NCBI GenBank assembly: GCA_964652155.1
Contig: CAZZBK010000049.1
Span: 1 to 35,745, forward strand
From: CAZZBK01 sp964652155
Lineage (GTDB): Bacteria > Planctomycetota > Planctomycetia > Pirellulales > PNKZ01
DNA length: 35,745 nucleotides
Direction of reading: 5' to 3'
This document shows, piece after piece, positions 26,210 through 34,813 of the stretch. The notes beneath the pieces are model-generated. The model saw only the letters and a program-made list of their open reading frames with translations. It had not been told where the DNA came from and did not search any database. The position numbers and the translations under genes were made by a program. Each line of letters starts with the position of its first letter. Positions within the stretch are counted from its first letter, which is position 1.

Positions 26210-26565
26210 GAGACTATCTCCGCCGTCAGGGTGAGGATGGGTTGCAGGTCGGGTACCGGGTGGCGTCGCGGGAGACGCTAGCAGTTGCCCTCTAGTGTAA
26301 AAGGGCGGACGGCGAAAAGCGACGCGCCGCACGCATTCGTTCTCAAGAAAACCCGAGCGAGGCACCATGCTAGCATCCGCCCATTGATCATTCCGCATTC
26401 ATCACTTGCCCGCCTCTCGCCTTGCCCCACTCTGGGGTCGCCACTACAATGCCGCCCCGCCGAGAAGGCTTTCTGTGCTAGCTCGCAGCACGGAGGCCGA
26501 TCGGGTGGCGTCGCGCGACATGGAGGTCGCCCGGCCGACACAGTTGCGCTTGCGAAAGGCTCGCC
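26210..26565. other. Intergenic region between FG-GAP gene and MMPL transporter
   Basis: These 356 bases separate two divergent genes. I support only the promoter candidate at 26422-26450. Short open frames in this stretch look accidental. Confidence 0.4.
26422..26450 (+). promoter_or_regulatory. Promoter candidate for the MMPL transporter
   Basis: TTGCCC, 17 bp, TACAAT (4 of 6 and 5 of 6). Transcription would begin near 26457, about 109 bases before the ATG at 26566. Confidence 0.35.
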
Positions 26566-29355
26566 ATGGCGGATGACTCCGCGGCAGACAAACCCAGCTT
26601 GTTGTCTGCCCCGTTGATCTTTGGGACGCGGTTCGCGCTGCGTTACCCGGTGCTCACGATCTGCCTGGCGGTTGCGCTTACGGCCGCCTCGACGTGGCTG
26701 AGCATCACCAAGCTCGGGTACAAAACGAGCCGCGCCGATCTGATTAACCCGAACAACGACCACAACCGCCTGTGGGTCGAGTACATCAATGAATTTGGCG
26801 ACGCGGACGACGCGGTGGTCGTGGTCGAAGGGGCCAACCGCGATGTCGTCGTACCGGTGCTCGAAGAGATTTCGCAAGCCCTCGAGCGCGAGGACCGACT
26901 GTTCTCGGCCGTGCTGCATGGCGTCGACTTGCAAAAGATTCGCGGCAAGGGATTGCACTATCTGCCCGACGCCGACCTGGCGGGGGTCGAGCAGTTCGTG
27001 GGCCAGTTGAGCCCGATCATCGAAGGGGAGTGGGCGCAGCTCAAATTGCAAAATCTGCTGGGGGGCATGTGCCTGCGAATCGAGCAGGCCGCGGTCGCCG
27101 CTCCGGCGATGCTCCCAAGCCTGTTGCCGCAACTCGAACGGCTGGGCGACAGCCTGAACGCGACGCTCAACCAGCGGCGCGGCTATCAGTCGCCTTGGCC
27201 GGGCATGCCCGCCTCGTTCGCCACGCTCAGCGAACTGAGCAGCGAATACCTGCTGACCAATGAAGGTCGGATGGGCTTTGTGCTGTTGCGGCTCGTGCAT
27301 CGCGACGAGGAAGGCTTCACGCGCGGTGCCGAGGCGGTCGACACCCTGCGTCGGCTGGTGGCGCAAATTCGCGCCAAACATCCCGCCGCCAAGGTCGGTC
27401 TCACCGGTCTGCCCATTCTCGAAAACGACGAGATGCGCAGCAGTCAGGAGTCGATGGCTTGGGCCAGTATCGTCTCGTTTTTCGGTGTCGCACTGCTGTT
27501 CATCGCGGGTTTCGGAGGCCTGCGCCACGCGGTGCTCGCCAATTTGGTGCTGCTCATGGGCATGGCCTGGAGCTTTGGCTACGTCACGCTCAGCATCGGC
27601 CACCTCAACATCCTGAGCGTCTCGTTCACCGTCACGCTCATCGGTATCGGCATCGACTACGGCGTGCATTATGTGGCCCGGTACTTGCAAATGCGCAAGC
27701 GCTACCGCAGCACGCCCGAGGCGCTGCTGCGGACGAGTCACAGTGTCGGCCCGGCAATTTTGACCGGCGCGCTGACGACCGCGGTGGCATTTTTCGCGGC
27801 CGGGTTCACGCACTTCACCGGGGTCGCCGAGCTGGGAGTGATCGCCGGCGGCGGCATCCTCATCTGCTGCGCGGCTGAGTTGCTCGTGCTGCCGGCTTGT
27901 ATCACGCTCGTCGATCGCAGCGGCTGGGGGATGGAGATGCCCAAGCCACTCGATATTCATAACTGGATCGAGCCGCTGCTGAAAAATCCGCGCCGACTGC
28001 TCGTGTCGACGGGTTTGTTCACCGCGGTGGTCGGGCTCGGGGTGGGCAGCCTGTGGTACGATCACAATTTGCTCAATTTGCAAGCGCAGGGACTCGAGAG
28101 CGTGGAACTCGAACGCCGCTTGCTTGAGGAGAGCAATCAGAGCGTGTGGTACGCCGTGTCGATGGCCGACACCCGTGAGGAGTTGCTCGCGCGCAAGCAG
28201 GCGCTGCTCAAGCTCGACAGCGTCGAGCGGGTCGAGGAAATCGTCTCGCTGCTGCCGACCGATATCGAGCTCAAGCAGCCGATCATTGGACGCATTCAGG
28301 GGCGTCTACAAGGACTGCCCGAGCGACCGCCGCAGTTGCCGAGCGGCACGGCGGACGAGATCGGCCGCGCGCTGGCGCATGCCCAGCAGGTGGCCCAGGC
28401 CCAGCATCTGACCCGCTGCGAGCGGCAGTTCGAGCAGGCCCGCGACACGCTGCGTCGCCTGCCGGTGCGCGAGTGCGAAGAACTCGTCTCGATTTTCCAG
28501 CAACAAATGGCCGGCGACTTGCTGAGCCGATTGTACGTGCTCAAGTCGATGTCGAACCCCGAGCCGCCGAAGCTCAGTGATTTGCCCAGCAGTTTGGTGT
28601 CGCGGTTTGTGAGCCAACACGATCGCTTCTTGCTGAAGATATTTGGTCGCGGGAATATCTGGGACATGGAGGCTCTGTCGCGCTTCGTGAGCGACGTGCG
28701 GAGCGTTGACCCCCGGGCGACCGGCAACCCGCTGCAAGCCTACGAAGCCTCGCTCGACATGAAAACGAGTTACGAACAAGCGGCGATGTACTCGCTGATC
28801 GTGATCTTGGCGCTGTTGTATCTCGACTTTCGCAACCTATTTGAAAGCCTGCTCGCCACCGCGCCGCTGGCGCTGGGCGTGTTGCAGATGTTCGGCCTGC
28901 TGGGGCTCATCGGCATCCCGCTCAACCCGGCCAATATGATCGCCCTGCCGCTGATCTTGGGGATCGGCATCGACTATGGCGTCCACATCGTGCATGACTG
29001 GCGCGAGCAGAAGGGGCGCTTCCGCATGACCCCATCGACCTGCGTGGCCGTGGTGGTCGACGGCCTGACGACGATCGTCGGCTTCGGCGCCTTGATGATT
29101 GCCGATCATCAAGGCATACAGAGTTTGGGTCGCGTGCTGACGATTGGCATCAGTTGCTGCATGTTCACGTCGCTGGTCATGCTGCCGGGGCTGCTCAGGC
29201 TCATCACCTGGCATCGGCCCGAGGTGGTCAACGAGCCCGACGTGAGCGAGAGCGGTTCGAGTTCGCCGCGCGATCACACGCTGATGCCCGACGAACCGCG
29301 TCCGCAGCGGGGTCGCCTCGCGCCGCGCGCGACGGTCTCCAGCGGCGCACGGTAG
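26566..29355 (+). CDS. MMPL-family RND transporter
   Basis: The 929-residue inner-membrane protein has the duplicated RND layout: one membrane helix, a periplasmic domain and a group of five helices, twice. The two halves carry the matching segments IGIGIDYGVHYVARYL (about 360-375) and LGIGIDYGVHIVHDWR (about 800-815), with the membrane Asp of this family. The first periplasmic part contains YKTSRADLINPNNDHNRLW, similar to hopanoid-associated (HpnN-like) members, and the second is helix-rich (about 500-730). Export is driven by the proton gradient; lipids such as hopanoids are a possible cargo, but no hopanoid gene is in view. A charged Pro/Arg tail ends the protein. A GAAAGG lies before the ATG at 26566. 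Convergent with the EF-G-like gene. Confidence 0.92.
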   Translation: MADDSAADKPSLLSAPLIFGTRFALRYPVLTICLAVALTAASTWLSITKLGYKTSRADLINPNNDHNRLWVEYINEFGDADDAVVVVEGANRDVVVPVLEEISQALEREDRLFSAVLHGVDLQKIRGKGLHYLPDADLAGVEQFVGQLSPIIEGEWAQLKLQNLLGGMCLRIEQAAVAAPAMLPSLLPQLERLGDSLNATLNQRRGYQSPWPGMPASFATLSELSSEYLLTNEGRMGFVLLRLVHRDEEGFTRGAEAVDTLRRLVAQIRAKHPAAKVGLTGLPILENDEMRSSQESMAWASIVSFFGVALLFIAGFGGLRHAVLANLVLLMGMAWSFGYVTLSIGHLNILSVSFTVTLIGIGIDYGVHYVARYLQMRKRYRSTPEALLRTSHSVGPAILTGALTTAVAFFAAGFTHFTGVAELGVIAGGGILICCAAELLVLPACITLVDRSGWGMEMPKPLDIHNWIEPLLKNPRRLLVSTGLFTAVVGLGVGSLWYDHNLLNLQAQGLESVELERRLLEESNQSVWYAVSMADTREELLARKQALLKLDSVERVEEIVSLLPTDIELKQPIIGRIQGRLQGLPERPPQLPSGTADEIGRALAHAQQVAQAQHLTRCERQFEQARDTLRRLPVRECEELVSIFQQQMAGDLLSRLYVLKSMSNPEPPKLSDLPSSLVSRFVSQHDRFLLKIFGRGNIWDMEALSRFVSDVRSVDPRATGNPLQAYEASLDMKTSYEQAAMYSLIVILALLYLDFRNLFESLLATAPLALGVLQMFGLLGLIGIPLNPANMIALPLILGIGIDYGVHIVHDWREQKGRFRMTPSTCVAVVVDGLTTIVGFGALMIADHQGIQSLGRVLTIGISCCMFTSLVMLPGLLRLITWHRPEVVNEPDVSESGSSSPRDHTLMPDEPRPQRGRLAPRATVSSGAR

Positions 29356-29407
29356 GCCCGCGGCAGCGTCGTTCGCGGCGCAGTTGTGCGCATGACAACA
29401 GGAACGC

Positions 29408-31513
29408 TCACTGCCCTTCGTCTTCCTCGTCGTGCTTGAGCACCGCCTTCTCGATGATTTCTTTCTGTACGTTGCCGGGCACGACATCGTAGTGACTCAA
29501 CTCCATCGTGTAGCTCCCCTGGCCACCCGTGATACTGGAGAGCGCCCGAGCGTAACTGGTCACCTCGGCCAGCGGGGCAACCGCTTCGACGGTCTGCAAG
29601 TCGCCGCCGGCACTGTCCATGCCGAGCATCCGCCCACGGCGGCCCGACATGTCGCTGCTGATGTCTCCCAGCTTGCTGCCGGGCACGGTGATGTGCAAGG
29701 TCACGACGGGTTCGAGCAGCGCTGGGCGGGCTTCCTGGAACACGTTGCGTAGCGCCATCGATCCGGCGGTCTTGAACGCCGCTTCCGAGCTGTCGACGGG
29801 ATGGTGCTTGCCGAAGAACACCTCGACGGCAATGTTCTGCACGCGATAGCCGGCAATGATGCCCCGCTCCATCCGCTCGCGCAAGCCTTTCTCGACCGCG
29901 GGCAAAAAGTTGTTCGGGATCGTGCCGCCGACGATCGAATCGATCCAGAGGAAATTCAACCGCGGATCGTGACGGAACTCGCGGCAGGAATGGAATCGTT
30001 CCTTGGTCACAAACTCCTCGGGCTTGGTCCCCTCGGGGAAGGGATAGACGCGGATATGCACTTCGCCGAACTGGCCGCGTCCGCCCGATTGCTTGCGGTG
30101 CCGGTAGCTGCCTTCGGCCGTCCCTTGGATCGTTTCGCGATAGGGGATTTTGGGCTCATGCGTTTCGATCTCGACCTTGTCGCGTCGCTTGAGCCGCTCG
30201 CGGATAATTTGCAAATGCAACTCGCTCATGCCGGTGATGACCAGCTCCTTGGTTTGCGGATCGTGGTCGACGCGCAGTGTCGAGTCTTCCTCGGTCAGCT
30301 TGTGCAGGGCGGTCGAGAGTTTCGTTTCGTCCCCCCGATTCTTGGCGCTGGCGGCCAAGCCGACCATGGGCGTGGGGAACGGGATGGGTTCGAGCACCAA
30401 CTCGCCGAGCGTCGTGCCGGTGTGCAGTTCGTCGGTCTTGGTGATTGCGAAGATGTCGCCGGGGCCGACCTCGTCGATCGGCACGGTCTGGTTGGCCTGC
30501 ATGCGAAAGAGTTGATGGACCTTGAGCCCTTTCTTCGACCCGCTCAGTGAGATGACGTCGTCCTTCTTGAGCCGGCCGCTGTACATGCGGATGAAACTGA
30601 TTTTTTGCACGAACGGGTCGATGCGGGTTTTGAACACCTGGGCCAGCAGTGGGCCCGCGGGGTCGGGCTTGATCTCGACCACTGCGCCGTCGACGCGCCG
30701 CGCCTCGCGATGCACCAGCGAGGGGCAAATCGCGTAGTCGTCCAAACCGGCGAGCAGCTCTTCGATCCCCACGCCGGTCTTGGCCGAAATGCAAAAGATG
30801 GGGGTGAGGGTCTCTTTGGCCACGGCGGCGTCGACCAGCCGGACCACCTCGGCGTCGGTCGGCGGCGTCCCCTCGAAGTAATGTTCCATCACGGTCTCGT
30901 CCATCTCGGCGATCGTTTCGATAAGCGACTTGCTCGCGGCCTCGACGTCGATGATGGCCTTGGCGCCGGCCGGGGGATGAATGGCGCTATAGACCTCGCG
31001 GAAGTCGACCCCCGTGGCGTTGGGTACGTTGAACAGCACGCAGCCTTTGCCGAAGAGTTCTTGGATATTGGCGACCAAGCCGGGGAAGTCGATGTTGTCG
31101 GTGTCGAGCTTGTTGAGCACGATGATGCGCCCCAGGCCAGCTTTGCCCGCCTCGTGGAAGACGCGGCGGGTGTTGACTTCAATGCCGCTATGGGCGTTGA
31201 TGACGATGACGGCGGTGTCGACGCCGCGGAAGGCCGAGATGACCTGGCCTATGAAGTCGGGATAACCTGGCGTGTCGGCGATATGGAAGAATCGCCCTTG
31301 ATGCGAGCCGTGGCAGAGTTTGGCTTCGATCGAGTACTTGTGGTGTTTCTCTTCGTCGTCGAAATCGCACACGCTGGTGCCGTTGTCGACGCTGGCGGGG
31401 TGGTTAATGGCCCCGGTGCGGGTCAGCAGCAGATCGACGAGTGTCGTCTTGCCGGCCGCGCCGTGGCCGCAGAGGGCAATGTTGCGGATTTCCTCAACGT
31501 TGTGCAAAGTCAT
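29408..31513 (-). CDS. EF-G-like translational GTPase
   Basis: The 701 residues cover the five-domain elongation factor G layout. GTPase motifs are GHGAAGKTTL (16-25), DTPGYPDF (80-87) and NKLD (134-137). In canonical EF-G the third motif is DTPGHVDF; Tyr replaces the catalytic His (residue 84). Together with the GHGAAGKT loop this places the protein in the EF-G-like (EF-G2/FusA2-type) group rather than the main elongation factor. Domain IV retains GGRGQFGEVHIRVYP. In the literature such paralogues may bind ribosomes without normal translocation activity. GAGGAG lies 7 bases before the ATG at 31513; a TTG at 31531 is less likely. It follows hisA by 41 bp on the same strand. Confidence 0.92.
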   Translation of the reverse strand: MTLHNVEEIRNIALCGHGAAGKTTLVDLLLTRTGAINHPASVDNGTSVCDFDDEEKHHKYSIEAKLCHGSHQGRFFHIADTPGYPDFIGQVISAFRGVDTAVIVINAHSGIEVNTRRVFHEAGKAGLGRIIVLNKLDTDNIDFPGLVANIQELFGKGCVLFNVPNATGVDFREVYSAIHPPAGAKAIIDVEAASKSLIETIAEMDETVMEHYFEGTPPTDAEVVRLVDAAVAKETLTPIFCISAKTGVGIEELLAGLDDYAICPSLVHREARRVDGAVVEIKPDPAGPLLAQVFKTRIDPFVQKISFIRMYSGRLKKDDVISLSGSKKGLKVHQLFRMQANQTVPIDEVGPGDIFAITKTDELHTGTTLGELVLEPIPFPTPMVGLAASAKNRGDETKLSTALHKLTEEDSTLRVDHDPQTKELVITGMSELHLQIIRERLKRRDKVEIETHEPKIPYRETIQGTAEGSYRHRKQSGGRGQFGEVHIRVYPFPEGTKPEEFVTKERFHSCREFRHDPRLNFLWIDSIVGGTIPNNFLPAVEKGLRERMERGIIAGYRVQNIAVEVFFGKHHPVDSSEAAFKTAGSMALRNVFQEARPALLEPVVTLHITVPGSKLGDISSDMSGRRGRMLGMDSAGGDLQTVEAVAPLAEVTSYARALSSITGGQGSYTMELSHYDVVPGNVQKEIIEKAVLKHDEEDEGQ

Positions 31514-31554
31514 CGGCGTGCTCCTCTTCAAGCTGAGTGAAAGATGTGTGAACG

Positions 31555-32283
31555 CTATTTCATCGACCGCTCCTGAGTTGCGGCCAGTGCCTCGGCCAAG
31601 GACAACGTCCCTTCATACAACGCGCGGCCGATGATGCAGCCGGCCACGCCCACGCGAACCAAATCGCGCACGTCCTGCGCTCGCGTCACCCCGCCCGAGG
31701 CCACCAGCGGCAGCCGTGTCGCCGCAAGCATCTCGGACATCGCCGCAAGATTGGGGCCCGCCATCATGCCGTCGGTCGCAATGTCGGTCATAATCACCGC
31801 CGCGACCGGTTCCCCCTCGAATTGTTGCACCAGATCGATCGCCCGCGTGGTGCTCGTCGTCAGCCAGCCGTCGGTCGCCACCAGTCCGTTGCGGGCGTCG
31901 ACCCCCAGGGCCAGGCGTTGCGGGTAACGGCGGGCCATCTCGCGAAACCAGTCGGGCTCGCGCAGCGCTCGGGTCCCAACAACCACGCGGCTTAAACCCA
32001 ACTCGAGCAATTGCCGGATCGACGACTCATCGCGGACGCCGCCGCCCAGCTCGCAGGGGATGTTGATCGCTTGCACAATGGCGCGGACGGCCGGCACGTT
32101 GATCAACTGCCCATCACGGGCCCCATCGAGATCGACCAGATGCAGATACTGGGCCCCTTGGGCGACGAACTGCCGCGCCTGCTCGGCCGGATCGTCGGCA
32201 AAGACGGTTTCTTGGGCGTAGTCTCCTTGCTTGAGACGCACGCATTTACCGCCACGCAGATCGATCGCCGGCCAAATTTGCAT
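31555..32283 (-). CDS. hisA: Phosphoribosylformimino-5-aminoimidazole carboxamide ribotide isomerase (histidine biosynthesis)
   Basis: HisA catalyses the Amadori-type isomerisation of ProFAR to PRFAR, the fourth step of histidine synthesis. The 242 residues form the half-barrel repeat typical of the family: MQIWPAIDLRGGKCVRLKQG with catalytic Asp8, YLHLVDLDGARDG, ELGGGVRDESSIRQLLELG, then VVGTRAL and the second active-site segment VIMTDIATDGMMAGPN, followed by PLVASGGVTRAQDV and CIIGRALYEGTL. The ATG at 32283 gives the normal N terminus. It stands apart from other his genes, in front of the EF-G-like gene and behind the broken Fic gene. Confidence 0.95.
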   Translation of the reverse strand: MQIWPAIDLRGGKCVRLKQGDYAQETVFADDPAEQARQFVAQGAQYLHLVDLDGARDGQLINVPAVRAIVQAINIPCELGGGVRDESSIRQLLELGLSRVVVGTRALREPDWFREMARRYPQRLALGVDARNGLVATDGWLTTSTTRAIDLVQQFEGEPVAAVIMTDIATDGMMAGPNLAAMSEMLAATRLPLVASGGVTRAQDVRDLVRVGVAGCIIGRALYEGTLSLAEALAATQERSMK

Positions 32284-32388
32284 CACCGCCACCACTCATC
32301 GTTGTCACGCACGTCCCGTGCATCGCCTCTCGACGCCGTGCAGTATGAGCGATCGCCGAGTGCCACGCAAGAATGCGCCCCGTTCGGA

Positions 32389-33554
32389 CTATTGCTTCGA
32401 TGACGGTTTCTGCTCCAAATCCGCGTAGGCCACGGTTTGAACTTCAGGGGCGTAAAACATGCGAGGATAGCTGGCGGGATATTCCTTCAGGATTTTGATC
32501 GAGACGAGTCGCTCGACGTCTTTTTGAGCCGTCTGGTATTGAACTCGGAACCGGGCGGCAATGCTCGGAATATCCACGATCGGCGATTCAAACAACGATT
32601 CGACGATGGGCTGCAGTCGATTGCTGCCGCGAATCTTCGCCAGCGTGTTCAAAAATTGCTCGCGTAACTGAACAAGCTGTTCGCAGCGTTGAATGGTATT
32701 GTCAGCCTGCGCAATGACGCCGCGCAGGCAGTACGCGAGCCATTTTGACCAGTCGTTCTTGGTGCTGACCTCAAACAAACCAGAGACGTATTCGTCATTG
32801 AATCGTTCGAAATATTGGCTCAGGTAGAGCCACGGTTTATTTAAGCCGCACAAACGCTGGAGCATGATCGCCAACAGCAGACGACCCACACGCCCGTTGC
32901 CATCGCGAAATGGGTGAATCGTTTCAAACTGATAGTGAACGATAAAACAATCCACCAGCGGATCGTATAATCGCGGCTCGAGGTGGAGATATTTTTCCAA
33001 TTCATGCAGTTGCGGGAGAACCTCGCTGGGCGGTGGAGGAACAAATCGCTCGTCACTGCCAATCGCGACTTGCAGCTTGCGAAACTCACCCGGAGTTTTG
33101 TCCTGTCCTCGCACGCCACGAATCAAATAAAGATGCAGGTCCTTTTGATCAATCGCAATGACAAGGGCAATTTGCTCGCCACGCCCTATTGTAATGCGCG
33201 ACGATAGTTGTAGACCTCGCGACGGGCATTAACGTCATCGCGATCGCTCAATTTGTCTTCTGCGTCCCGTTCAAACAGCAGCAACTCTTGGGCGGTTGCG
33301 TATGTGCCTTCGATCGCCGACGATTGAATCGCTTCGCGGTTCTCCAGGGGCCGCAAGAGAATGTTCGCGTTGGGCAAGTATCGACCAATGCCATTGAGCA
33401 ACCCGACGCGCGCTCGCGCCTCGGCGATGAGCGGCCAGAGCGATTCGTCCGGCTTCCAAGCGGGCGGAAGTGGGTCTGGAATCAAGGCGTACTCATTTCC
33501 TTCAATCGGCACGATTCGGCCGGGAAAAGTCGCGGAGCATTTGGATCGATCCAC
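32389..33554 (-). pseudogene. Fic/DOC family AMP-transferase, split by a frameshift
   Basis: Fic proteins usually transfer AMP from ATP to hydroxyl groups of target proteins. The N-terminal part (33186-33554, GTG start) has the self-inhibition motif SSAIEG of the (S/T)xxxE(G/N) type within NREAIQSSAIEGTYATAQEL and ends YNYRRALQ then TAG. In the other frame the reading continues as GRGEQIALVIAIDQKDLHLY, then LIRGVRGQDKTPGEFR, and reaches the active-site motif HPFRDGNGRVGR (genomic 32881-32916), a closing helix region and a C-terminal winged helix. All the expected parts are present, so one base seems missing around 33186-33190. It may be a true inactivation or a sequencing error. GC is low (26 of 60 in a sample), pointing to acquired DNA. 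Confidence 0.85.
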
Positions 33555-33592
33555 GCCTATCCGGCTCCCTGAGGCAGCCTGTCACCCGCAGT

Positions 33593-33642
33593 CAGATTGT
33601 AGAATACAGCGGAAAAATACAATTTGACCGCACCAGATTGTA
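33593..33642. promoter_or_regulatory. Three CAGATTGTA-type repeats upstream of the Fic gene
   Basis: CAGATTGTA occurs at 33593-33601 and 33634-33642, and an inverted near-copy TACAATTTG (8 of 9) at 33618-33626. On the minus strand each copy reads TACAAT, which fits a -10 element, so they may be stacked promoters or operator sites for the Fic gene. Confidence 0.4.
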
Positions 33643-33820
33643 CCTTTCCCTACACTGGTAGCGCAACTGATTATATGGCAATAGGTTATCGATTACACGC
33701 TGCCACCTGAGGTGGTGAGGGGAATGCGGGGAAGCAGTTCTTGCCCAAACGGATTATCAGCCTAGCGACAAGGCCGATGGGAAGGATCGCCATGCCAGCA
33801 TACGCCCCGCCGAGCCCGCG

Positions 33821-34498
33821 CTACTTCCATTCGTAGCCGTAGCTGTAAACCCGTTCCAGCTCTTCGGCGGCGGCCAGATCGCGGGGCGTGATCAGCTCGC
33901 GGTCCAGCGGCACCGGCCCCTGTTCGAGCGACTCGATGAACCGCCGGTACGGTTTCCAATCCAAGGCTTCGAGCCGCACGAGCTTGCCGAGCGGCTTGCC
34001 CGATGCGGATTGGTAGGCTTTGAAAACCAACTCCGAGCAGTAGAGCTTCTCGTCGTCCATCTGGTAACGCATATCATAGGGCTTGCCGATTTGGCGGCGA
34101 ACGTAGTCGATCATGCCGCTCACATGCGGCTGATGCGTCGCTTTGAGCCGAAACGCGGCAAAGCGGCGCTGTCGGCCTTGTGCGATCCAGCGATCGAGCG
34201 CGGTGCGTCGGACCGGTTCGAGCGCCTCGTACACGTACCAATGGCCAGCTTCTTGCACGACCAAGCCACAATGCGAGAACGGCGAGTGGGTCGCCCCTTC
34301 GATCGTGTTCGTCAGGGCCGATCGCGGCGACGACTGAAAGAGCACGTCGCCGTCGCGCGGTGGGTAGCCGTAGTAGGCCGATCCCTGAGCGAGCAGCAGC
34401 CAGCCGCCGCTCAACAGCCCGCAGAGTGCGAGCCCCAAAATGAGTCCTCGCCTGCGTGGGGCAGAGAACGACTTTTTCTCGACAACGGTAGCCGGCAT
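33821..34498 (-). CDS. YiiX-like permuted NlpC/P60 cysteine hydrolase, membrane-anchored
   Basis: The 225-residue protein has an N-terminal membrane anchor or uncleaved signal (about 18-37, LILGLALCGLLSGGWLLLA) and a circularly permuted papain-like domain of the YiiX/YebB type. The expected features are RDGDVLFQSS at 49-57, His76 in SPFSHCGLV and the catalytic Cys154 in KLYCSELVFKAY. Members hydrolyse amide or ester bonds in cell-wall or lipid substrates; the substrate here is not known. The ATG at 34498 is preferred to an earlier in-frame start at 34525. A sigma-70-like promoter is placed upstream at 34555-34582. Divergent from pyrG. Confidence 0.88.
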   Translation of the reverse strand: MPATVVEKKSFSAPRRRGLILGLALCGLLSGGWLLLAQGSAYYGYPPRDGDVLFQSSPRSALTNTIEGATHSPFSHCGLVVQEAGHWYVYEALEPVRRTALDRWIAQGRQRRFAAFRLKATHQPHVSGMIDYVRRQIGKPYDMRYQMDDEKLYCSELVFKAYQSASGKPLGKLVRLEALDWKPYRRFIESLEQGPVPLDRELITPRDLAAAEELERVYSYGYEWK

Positions 34499-34554
34499 GA
34501 ATGACCCCCGCACAGCGCAAGCCAAGAGGGCGCGACGCTCATTGCAATCTGGTC

Positions 34555-34582
34555 ATTATACCGACATGTGTCAAGCTGTCGA
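34555..34582 (-). promoter_or_regulatory. Promoter of the YiiX-like gene
   Basis: On the minus strand TCGACA (34577-34582), 16 bp, TATAAT (34555-34560), 5 of 6 and 6 of 6 matches. Transcription would begin near 34548, about 50 bases before the ATG at 34498. Confidence 0.55.
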
Positions 34583-34637
34583 AAAAAAGCAAGTTCCAGT
34601 GATAGGCGAGGTTGCAACAACTCTTGCACCAAGTCGT

Positions 34638-34666
34638 TTGTCAGCCGAACGGCTCTGCGTTAGAAT
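34638..34666 (+). promoter_or_regulatory. Promoter of pyrG
   Basis: TTGTCA, 17 bp, TAGAAT, each 5 of 6. Transcription would begin near 34673, leaving a leader of about 140 bases before the pyrG ATG, long enough to hold regulation; I saw no clear attenuator in it. Confidence 0.55.
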
Positions 34667-34813
34667 CTGACTTTTTGAGTTTCGGATAAACCGTTAACTA
34701 AGGTCGAGCAACGCGAGGCCGGAATTTCCGGACAGCCGCTGGTCGTCTGGTCGGCTTCATTACCCGAACATCAATACCCGAGCCGAGTCGTCTCGCCAGG
34801 AGGGTTTCGCGCC

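Noticed and set aside
26278..28083. Minus-strand open frame of 601 codons opposite the MMPL transporter
   Set aside because: The composition is rich in His, Gln, Arg and Ala, as expected for an antisense shadow; no domain is visible and the sense gene is clear.
34571..34576. TTGACA on the minus strand (34569-34574 region) as -35 for the YiiX-like gene
   Set aside because: It is only 8 bp from TATAAT; the TCGACA with a 16-bp spacer is a better fit.
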